This document shows positions 54,700-64,000 of a stretch of 64,000 nt of DNA, piece after piece (positions within the stretch are counted from its first letter, which is position 1; every line of letters begins with the position of its first letter). This DNA is from Apostichopus japonicus. Its lineage: Eukaryota > Echinodermata > Holothuroidea > Aspidochirotida > Stichopodidae. The DNA is taken from contig NC_092561.1 in NCBI RefSeq assembly GCF_037975245.1, positions 10,849,001-10,913,000 on the forward strand, given 5' to 3'. The position numbers and the translations under genes were made by a program. Below the pieces are notes generated by a model. That model was not told the DNA's origin. It searched no databases and worked only from the letters and a program-made list of their open reading frames with translations.

Positions 54700-57655
54700 C
54701 GCGGAACCGAGACCAATGCAATACAGTGCAACAGTTTGAAAAGCAGGCCCTGACAATTAATTGAGGATGATCTTTTAATTTGATTTACTTTTTAAATAGC
54801 GTCCTCTTTCTTTATCTATTGTACCTGTTTGGAAGTACTTTTCGATTTGTGTTGCAGTTTATCTTATCGCTCCCATAGGAAGAATGAGGTATTGTAGTTC
54901 CTCTGCCAGTTGGTCAATTTTCTTCAAACTTGGTGGGAAGGTACCCCATGGTGAACCCTTTGCAGACCCCCGGAACCACAGGTCAAAGATTAAATTGAGT
55001 TAATATCGAATTGTTGATATAACGCCAAGGGGAAGAGTGAATTAAACCCTTCACATGTATTATGGAAATGTCAAGTACTATCAAAATATGTGGTTGCCAT
55101 GGAAACCAAGGTCAAATGTCGCGTGCTTAAAATTCAAATGTATTTTTGAGCGCAATTTTGTGTCACAAATTTCCTTCGGCTTGGCCGATTTTCTTTAAAA
55201 TTGATGGGAAGGTACTCCAAGTTAAACCCTTGTGCCACGCAGGCCCCTGAACCAAAGGTCAAATTTAGTGCAAATCAAGTTTTGCTCTAACTCAGAGGGA
55301 AAATATTTAATTGACATGGAACCTTCACATGTATCATGACAATATCAAATACTACCAAAATATGTGGTTGCCATGGGAACCGAGGTCAAAGGTCACGTGG
55401 TTGAATGTCAAATGTGTATTTTATACCGGTACCTAGTCCTTAGTTACAGGCCTAGTGAAATGGGGAGCATTAATCTAGTATATAATAAACCTAGATCTAG
55501 GTTAAGCCGCACTAGCCTGAACCTAACTGTTATGTCAGGCCTGGGCAAATGATAAATTCAACTAGGCTACAAAGTACATATTGTGCCTGGGCTGGTCCAG
55601 TTATATGTGAAAACTTGACGGCTTTGGAATTTCAAAAAATGTCTACGTGCCACACAGGATTATATTGGCGGTAACGCGCAACGCGTTAATAGCGCGTTTA
55701 ACATGGGAATGGGAAAAGTCGCTGTTTTGTGAAGCGGTTCACCTTTGTTAAGGCGTATCGGCCATTTTTTCTTTGCCAAATGCGCTGGGTCGATCCTTAC
55801 TATTCATCACGCTATGAGCGATTCGTTACTGTTACTGCACCGGCCTCTACTATAAGCGTATGTTAGAAAGGGGAGGAAAATATACCAGTCGCAGCATTTT
55901 CCTTCTTTTTATGTAGGGAGACTCATTCGCGTCGCTGAGCAGACTCAGCAGAGTCTACGTTCACCTTCGCTTCTGTATCCAGCCTATAACTTATAAACGC
56001 GTGCGTGCGTGCGTGTGTACCCTAGATATATCTACCTTATTGTGCCTAGGCACAATTTTATTGTAATGATTTCCCAGAGAGAGATTGGTTTATTTTTCTC
56101 TAATTAATAACAATTTTCTAAGCGTACTTCTTAAGTGTTTACTTTTCACTGTCATATATCACCATTTACAAAGTTAACTTTATCCTTTTTTGAAGGAAGG
56201 TGTGGTGAGGTGGTGTCGAAAAGTTTATCTTTCTTTTTTGTTCTTTTCTTTTTTTCTTGAGTAACACTAGATTTCAATTCTGTCAATAGATATTAAACTG
56301 ATTACACATTTTGAATGCTTACTCATCCTTTCCTCTGTCCTGCTCAAAGAATTACACTGGCCAGAACATGTAGGCATATTTGAGAATGTATTTTGAGAGA
56401 TAACACTCTCCAAGCACTGGGTCGACCGAGCATAGACTTCCCTGCTTTATGCGTCCTGCACTGCCAGCCTAGCCTGTTGCAATTGGCTGCACAAAATCTT
56501 ACCTGACATAAAAAAACAGAAAGGGCTAGGGGCCTAGGCCTATTACTAGTGTTATGCCCTACGCCTACTAGTAGCATGGACACTGCGAAGTTCTGACACC
56601 TAAGCCTTAAAACACCCAAAACTATAACTTCCTTTTATTGACAAATATGTAAGTACATACTGTACTGCACACGGGTCATTTTGGAAAGAAAATAACTGTA
56701 GCTTCGTAGTTTTTCGTGAAATTGGCTCTTGCTTGTAGGTTGTCATGGTGAAATTGTGTATTTCTTAGGGGTAGAATATACAGTTTTTTCTTATCTTTTC
56801 ATTTGTTATTGATTTAACAATGTGCCTTATTATAAGTTTGACTTTGAATTTCATATTTTCAAGGCAAATGAAAAGTTTTGTTATAGTTGGAGAGTTGGTT
56901 GATTAGGCAATATATTCAAATATTTTTGATAAGATACTTTGATTTCGCATATTTTAATTGCGGTAATGGCTTCCCATTGTACTTGTGGCTTTGATGACAA
57001 ATGGTTGCTAATACGTCACGATATTCGTAGTCTAGCCAATTAACGCCATGCAGCTGGTTATATGTAATATCTGTTGTCTAGGGGTATTTATAGATTGTGA
57101 GGAAGTTCACACTGTGGTATGTTTTCTGATTAGTTTAAAGTATTCACGGGTAAGGGGTGGGTGGAGGTTGAAGAATTTGATGGTAAAATGATGTAAATTT
57201 AACAGACAGATCATGGGTGACGATCAAAAGACATCCTGTTGACACTGTAAATTCCCTTTAGGCCCCGATACTTTATGTATATTCCTCCCTGCTGCATGGC
57301 TGCTCCCTCTCATCTCTAAACGTCCACTAAAAGAGAATGGTGCGCAACAACCGAAAAGAATGTATAAACTCGATCGAGTCTGCGGGGAAGGGGGTAGCTT
57401 GTTCGTTTCTTGTCCATTGTATTCCTGAAGCCACAGGGGTAGGTAGTAACAAAAATTGTTTCCCGCTCAGTCGCTCTGTTTGCCATGTGGAACATACGTT
57501 AAGGCTCCACAAGTCCGGATTTCACATTTCCCATTGTCCCGAAAACAACTTTATTAACCACATTGGGACCAAATGTGAAATTCATGAATCCGAGGCAAGC
57601 TTAGCACTTGTTCATGATGTTTCTTGGCTTGTGCAAAGGTCGTTTTACCCGGTGT
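54700..57655. repeat. Right arm of large inverted repeat, with 1.2-kb insertion
   Basis: Begins with sequence complementary to 54420 and earlier ('gcaacagtttgaaaagcagg'). Homology to the left arm and the 17-kb block is interrupted from about 54860 to 56065. The interrupting DNA contains two diverged tandem units (about 54905-55135 and 55180-55405) with 'tgtggttgccatgg.aaccaaggtcaaa'. Homology resumes at 'cagagagagattggttta'. Confidence 0.8.
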
Positions 57656-58552
57656 TTTCTCAAGGCAAATGGAAATTTGCCATCTGTCCTATATACATGA
57701 ACCTTCCGATTTATTGAGGAAATCTCACGAGTTTATTTGCTACTCTTCCGGAAAACTTTGATTTTGCACTATTTTTCTGTATCGTAATTGTGATCGAAAA
57801 TGAATCCTGTGTATGTTTTTACTTGCTTCAGGAAAACGGGTAGATGTTCCACTTGGTTTTGGGGAAATATATGTATAAGATGCTGATGTCATTGTACAGC
57901 GCTAAACGTCATTACGACAATTAGTGTTTATGTAACCTATAACATTGCATAGTTTGACGTGTAAACAATGAAAATGTTTCTCTGATACTTGTTAGATCGC
58001 TTTCTTGTTTAAGTTGGATTATGTCGAGTTCTCCCTAATTTCTCCCTCAGACTTGGGGAGGGGGGGTGGGTTATAAATTTCCATATTTTGTGAGAGACAG
58101 GGTTGTCAGGTCTCCAAATCAATATAGACCAAGATATACACTTAAAATCAAGTGTAACATTGTTTGGAAATTCTCGTATATCCAAAGAGGTGCACTTTTA
58201 TTCAAAATGGAGAAATATTTTCCATAGGTTGACAGTTATACATAGATGATAATATTTCATTACTTCTTTAGATTGAGTCTTACGAAATCGTTCAGGTTTA
58301 TATAATCAATGTATTTAAAATAAAAAGCATAAGCAACAATTAACTGTATAGCAGGAAGCTACCAAGCTGCAGTGAGATTCCTCTATCTATCTCATAGTAA
58401 TATACTGTAGACTCGCTTCCCGCTTCTAAAATGTTAAAACGTTAGATACATCGTGGTCGTCATTTATAAATCGAGAGAAACTTTCAGATGATAACGCAAC
58501 TTTTAACCAATGATACTTAGTCTTCAAACGTACAATTTCAAGTTTCAAACGT

Positions 58553-58785
58553 ATGGAACACCGTTTTAACATTTATTACTGAGTATAACTGAAATCAATA
58601 TCAGTTATCTCAAAATACCACAGAATTTCATTTATGTGAAAATTTCAAGATATCTGAAATTCTATATTATACATCTGAATTAGAATTTCAGATACCTTAA
58701 ATTCAATTTCAGATATCTTAATTAGAATTTCAGATATATGAAATAACGCACAATTTTAGAAATAAAATGTTAAAACGGCTTCCAT
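58553..58785. mobile_element. Short inverted-repeat element with TTTCAGATAT repeats
   Basis: Ends GGAACACCGTTTTAACATTT and AAATGTTAAAACGGCTTCC are inverted repeats. Inside, 'atttcagatat' and its complement recur four or five times. It is part of extra DNA in unit 3 (about 58493-58838) that unit 2 lacks near 19680. No frame. Confidence 0.65.
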
Positions 58786-58991
58786 GCGGGCCGTGAAAGG
58801 AGGAGGTGATGAAATAATCAATTTCGGAATGAAATATTGGTTAAATATAATTGTTTTCTTATATAGTTAATTGACAACCTAAAACGCTACGCAATGAATG
58901 TAATGTTGTAAATTATACTATAAGATATTACAGGGCACGGTTTTCAACATTTGGGGTCAGTGTTTTAGAGACTGTTGGATATTTTCCATCA

Positions 58992-58997
58992 TTTATT
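58992..58997 (-). terminator. Poly(A) signal of lectin copy 3
   Basis: AATAAA on the minus strand about 90 bp past the stop codon; matches copy 2. Confidence 0.6.
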
Positions 58998-59086
58998 ATA
59001 ACACGAACAATAACAACAAGACAAGGAAGAAGAATAGAGGCTGTCGTGAGAAGTATATCGTTTAAGTCCAGGCTAATTCGGTGTTT

Positions 59087-62000
59087 CTACAAGGCGATCT
59101 TACAAATAAAACCGTACTTAAAGTGACATTGGAAATCATCCCACTTGCCAATGTCACCTCTACTGTTCTTCCAGATGGCTACACAATCCTGTTTACCTCC
59201 TGCATTGTTTGGCTCATTTTCCCACCAGTTTGTGAATCTCAGAATAAATCCATTTACGTCACGAAATGTTCCTTCTCGAGTCTGATCACTGTAACCGATC
59301 CACACGCGCTGAAAAAGAAAAATTGCATAAATATGCAACGAATGCCAAGATTTCAGTCCATAGGTTATTCAGTTTTTTCTAACCTATACATAGGTCTTCC
59401 GGAGGGATTTACAGGCCCGTTCTTAGAGCATTTAGGCATAACGTATAGGGTATGCATTTTACATGTATTGACACCTCAGCAAGTAGGTAAGTATGACATC
59501 ATCAGGCCTATTATGCTTGAAGTTTTAACGTTTCTCTGTTGTACGTTTGTAAGCAAGTTGCAGGTCGTTATATTATTGTATGGGTGACATTTTCGTGAGT
59601 AAGTTTGAATCAGCACAATTCAATCGTGAAAATGTTTCCACTTTGAAGGAAGTTTCTAGGAATACGACAATATCTGGATTTTTACGGAGACTAACAAGGA
59701 TCGGTTCGTATACACCCTACAGTAGTTAGAGCTAATAACCGTTGAAATCAGCCAATTTCGGGAAATAGTAACCGGGTTTCAGGATATGTTAGCGACGCAA
59801 TGAGCGGAAATTCATTTCTGACAGTCATTTGACGTCAACTTGCTCATATGTGAAAACGCTGTGACCACCATAGCTGAGGAAATGTAACCTTGACAAGTTT
59901 TCTGCTAACATTAGAAGGTGTCATTTTGATTATAAATGTATCAATTTTTGTGAAGGAAAAGGTCAAAGGTTTCTGCAGAACTCATCTAAACAAAAGTTAT
60001 TATAAAGTCATCCATTCAAACCTCAATACAGTTCTGCATTATGATTTAAAAATATTACAAAGGCAGCTGTGGATTTTAAGTATTCAAGAACACAACTTAG
60101 CGGTAATCATAGGTTTTGACCTTTCAAATTCATTTGAAACTTTTTATCATTGTTTATCTCAATAAAAATTACGTTGATCTTTATTTTTGTTTCTTTTTCG
60201 AAACAAATGTTTAGAACTTTATAACATTGTAACAAACGATGTCTGCTAAGAAGGAGCATAGACAAGGAAAAAAGGAGACGAGAAGGTTCAAAAGTAAATG
60301 ACGCCGTTATCCCACCTATGTCTTATATTTTCGCATAAACAAATGGATAAAAGGCTCAGAAATATTGTCAATCCAAACCTTTTTTTTTTCAAAATTTCTC
60401 AAATAGAAGCTTAGCTGAGCTATTGAAGTGTTGCTGCTCTTGGTCTTTTATTATCAACACTGTTTATGTTCACGTTGAAAATATGAAAGGAAAAACAAAG
60501 ACCAAGTGACAGGTTTCACCCCCTAGTGGCACTATGATATCACAAGTTGACAAAATGGCGGCTCATGACACGACTTGAAAACCCTGATAGGCATATCTCC
60601 TAAACAAAGTAAGATATCTCAGCTTTTTGATGAGATGTAAGTTCGCATGTATCTCAGTAAAAGTTGAACAGTGTGGTTTCTTCGTCTTCAGTAAATAGTG
60701 CATAGTTGATCAGATATATGTATAATCAAATTGCATGAAAATTCAATTAGCTAGGCTATTTACAACACAATACTAGTTTTTTTTTTTTACACAAGGAAAG
60801 GTTACTGAGACTTCACCAAGTCTAACTATGACACCAACGAATCACATGTGCTTCAACCTGTTTTGTTTTTAATGATTTTTGCTATTTATTATGTTCGTAC
60901 CTGTAATAGAGGCGAGTTTAACAAATTGCTGAATCTAAGACAAAGAAGGTCTTACTCTTAGCATGAACTAATGATGGCATTGGTGTAATTGTCAATACTA
61001 TGAATATTTTACCTTAAAAATATGAGAAGAAAACAATAATATATTGGACGATTTTAGATCATATCCTTACTGGGACTGTGACATCATAGACTTACAAGAT
61101 AAAAGCCTTCCCATTTGTTAACGAACATATCGGTATCAGAGGACTCTGTTGACAAACCCATCTGATTGAACTAAAAACAAAATATGACGGTACCCGACTT
61201 ACAAAAAGGGGATTATGTTCACTAGGATGACTGTCCACAAACTATGGGGACGCGACGCAAAAGTGGGTCACGAAAAGTTTCGGTGGTTCGCGATATTTTT
61301 CTAGACGTCGGGAAAATTAAGCTAAGGTTTTTTAAGCTCAATCAAATTATATAAGGGTAATTCTCTTACATCAAAGCCATACTCCAAACTAGTTTTCGTG
61401 CATTCTGAGCATTAATACTGAGTGGTGAAGGTCTTCATTGGCCGTGGGTCTAAACGTAAATCCACTTCTTTAGAATTTTTAGAAAGAAAAGCTTGCATGG
61501 ACAGGCGAGAAGTAGCTGTACCCATGGGAGATAAGTTGAGATGAAAAATTGAAACAGATCTAGCAACAAAATTTAGAAATAGAGATAAATTTTAGTAGAG
61601 TATTGCTTTGTATCACGTGAGGGTATACGAGAACATTTCGTCGTAACTTTTGATACGAGCTATTTGCAGTCCCAGAGTATCATCTAAACGATAAAGTGGG
61701 CTTTAGTTGGGTCGAGGGGACTACATGACTTGGACTGAAGGGGTTGGGGAGAGGAGTAAATCACATGTGCATTTAAAAAGTAAATTCCGTCAAAAACCTC
61801 TGTGCATTCTATATCACAATTTTCAGTATTTGAATGTTTTCGGTAATTTTTCCCCTATTTTTCAACAAAAGGCACTTTGGAAATAACAAAATGGCAAGAT
61901 TTCATTACAAAACTGATAACGGGGTAATTTTCATTATCAAAAGGGGTACTTCTAATTTACGATACTTTTTGATAATTTCAAGTTTTTCACAAAACTGAGA

Positions 62001-63873
62001 GAGACGTGTCCCTGTCCCGGTTTCGTCTCCCTTGTAAATGTTACTCACCTGTGGTTCTGAGGCAGGTTTATCAGGTCTCATGGTCTTCCAAAAGTTATTC
62101 ACGAAATCATTTTCATCGCTCGACTCAATCGTTGTCAGGTGTCCTTTTACTCCGCAGGTACTAAACGTTTGGCAAAAATTCTCCGCGTGCTTCCATGTCC
62201 GTAACGGGTCATTGAAAAACCTTTTACAAATAATTAAGATAGGATACTTTATAACCACTACGGTGATAGAGTTATTAAACAGGGCGGGGTTTTAATTTTA
62301 AGTTTTAATTGAGCTAATAATGCAAACATGACTTAAATTAACGTGATAACGTCGTAGTTTCAAGTTACATAGCGGCATGGCTTGGACTGATATTAAATTG
62401 GCAGAATTTGGCAATAAAGTACTTTAACAAAACACTTCGTTAGCATGACTATCAATTTTCATTTAAAATAAGAAAGAGAAACTAGAATTGTCGAAATTTC
62501 TAATTTGCATTTGAATGTGATTAATCAAAACCTGTCGAGTATTCCTTAATTAATCGTTTATTAATTATCATGTGATTGTCTTTTTTCTTCTTCCTCCTCC
62601 ATATGTATTTACGATCACTTAACATGGTAAACAATAAAATTATACATTGCAAAAACAAAAATGGTATGGTCTGTTACATATTCAAGCAACTGCAGTTAAT
62701 ATCGCATGATGTAAGTAGACAGCAAAAGAAACCATTTGCACTACACACAGCTAAATAAGAAACTTCTACGTAAACAGGTTTGGGTTTGGACAATATGAAA
62801 AGGCATTTCTAAGCGCCGGGAAATTCACTTTATTATTCCGTGGCTGCTTTCGTTAAAATAATTTAAACTTTCAACGCTCAAAGCAAATTTAAATTTGTAA
62901 AAGAAATCATCGATATTTGGCTCGGTGTTACTTGTCTTGCATACGAAAATATAATACTTCAAGTGGATAATTAAGAAGTTGTAAGGGTGACAGTAAACGT
63001 TGCCAAAACCAAAAAAGATATCTTGTTTGGAGAAAAAGAATTGCTCGTTTAAGAAACGCGTTTCGGCATTAAGGATAAAATTTGCCGTCACGTAGCAGTC
63101 CCAGAAAAGGTGCTCGATTGATTCCTCGTCAATTTTGCAAAAAGAGCACAGTGGAGATTCTGACTTCCCCATCAAAAACAAAAGTTGTTTATTAGTACCT
63201 AAAATCCTGTGCAGAAATCTAAACTGAAAGAATTGAAGCTTGGCCTCAGAAAGAGTGCTCCAAGGAATACTAAAAATGCGACGCCAGTCGTGCTCGGTAA
63301 TGTCGACAAAAGTATTTTGCCACTTGTGAATGGCGGTAGGCGGCATAGAGATTTTTTGAGAGAGAGTGGGTAACAGAATTGAGAGGCTAAATAAGAATGA
63401 ATACACCTTTCAAACAATGTAGAAGATGGATTAGAAAAATTAACTTTACAACAGCCAGACCTCCATTCAATTGGAATGGCATTAATTAAGCCCCAATATC
63501 ATGTGATTAATCAAAACCTGTCGAGTATTCCTTAATTTATCGTTTATTGATTATCATGTGATTGTCTTACTAGATGGATTAATTCCAATCCGGTTGTGTA
63601 TGATAGTGCAACATGACCAAACAATGCTGTTTGTAATGTAAACTGATGTGCTGTTAGGTGTTAATTGGGCACATATTTTGTTTAATTAACAATAGAATAT
63701 ACAAACGAGTATAACATTAACGTACTTTACAATTATTGTTATTCACTATACCTGTAACAGTTGGTACCAAATGATGTCCATCCGGAAGGACACTTTAGCG
63801 ATGAGCAAGAAGCTTTTGCCAAGTAGATGCTTGATGACAGCAAAACTAAAGCTGTGATGCCGAAAGCCTTCAT
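59087..63873 (-). CDS. Secreted C-type lectin, copy 3 (EPN type)
   Basis: Exons 63752-63873, 62049-62220 and 59087-59308. Exon lengths (122, 172, 222) and phases are identical to copy 2, and the product is about 171 residues. Same signal peptide (MKAFGITALVLL), then KCPSGWTSFGTNCY, AENFCQTFSTCGVKGHL, WIGYSD, EPN (130-132), KQDC, WDD (154-156) and GFICK. EPN is the triplet associated with mannose-type binding, so specificity probably differs from copy 2. An extra cysteine lies in exon 2 (STC where copies 1 and 2 have STS), giving eight mature cysteines and possible dimerisation; both points are inference. The N35 glycosylation site of copy 2 is absent. Exon 3 is the most diverged exon, while exons 1 and 2 are nearly unchanged. 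Intron 1 carries the same LINE insertion as copy 2. A TATA-like element is at 63967-63975. Confidence 0.9.
62583..63500 (-). mobile_element. 5'-truncated L1/Tx1-like LINE in lectin intron 1, copy 3
   Basis: Orthologous insertion to 23521-24440. The 68-bp flanking duplications (62515-62582 and 63501-63568) now differ from each other at two positions. Carries the same zinc-binding C-terminal piece (62825-63406) with CSFCKIDEESIEHLFWDC. Confidence 0.9.
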
Positions 63874-64000
63874 GATGTCAAACACAGTTCTGCTGGAAGC
63901 ACGATCTCAAAACGGTATTCAATTCTGTCGAATTCTTGTTGTGCTCAGGTGTACTCGTAAACACGGCTTTTTATTCGTTTCTTGTTGTTACAAAAGGAGC

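Noticed and set aside
59081-59587. 168-codon plus-strand frame
   Set aside because: Antisense of lectin exon 3 and its intron; the minus-strand lectin explains the sequence.

Overview
The window is animal nuclear DNA: AT-rich, with GT-AG introns, LINE and Penelope-like retroelements, hAT-like MITEs and long microsatellites. A marine invertebrate deuterostome is most likely. A sea cucumber or other echinoderm is my best guess, because the secreted single-domain C-type lectins resemble holothurian lectins, and a TRIM-type ligase and a SAMD3-like gene are also present. That assignment is inference; no sequence search was run.

Layout. 1-3469 holds the 3' part of a plus-strand SAMD3-like gene. 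Its first visible exon is broken by frameshifts and stops, but its last three exons are clean. A 110-bp satellite follows (4960-5689). Three copies of a minus-strand C-type lectin locus come next. Copy 1 (exons at 8382-9218) has lost its third exon. Copy 2 (19862-24812) and copy 3 (59087-63873) are complete three-exon genes encoding about 171 residues each, with QPN and EPN sugar-binding triplets respectively. The shared flanks show that all three arose by segmental duplication, and insertions present in some copies but absent from others give the order of events.

Between the lectin copies lie several elements. 12008-15135 is a nested transposon: a hAT-like element split by a Penelope-like retroelement, itself split by a second hAT-like element. 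27640-29690 is a CR1/L2-like LINE and 32313-34500 an L1/Tx1-like LINE flanked by (ATG)n arrays. 35.5-39.9 kb is packed with CAGGGGCG-type MITEs. 40.98-41.52 kb is an (AT)n array. 42369-44772 is a TRIM-family E3 ligase gene with one frameshift in its coiled coil. 45-53 kb contains duplicated repeats and MITEs, and 53.3-57.7 kb forms a large interrupted inverted repeat.

The lectins probably encode secreted, calcium-dependent sugar-binding proteins that recognise microbial or self glycans. The TRIM gene would act in ubiquitin signalling in the cytoplasm. Nothing shows that these genes share a pathway. No bacterial operon, CRISPR array or rRNA gene is present. The most informative parts of the window are the dated lectin duplications and the fully resolved nested transposon.
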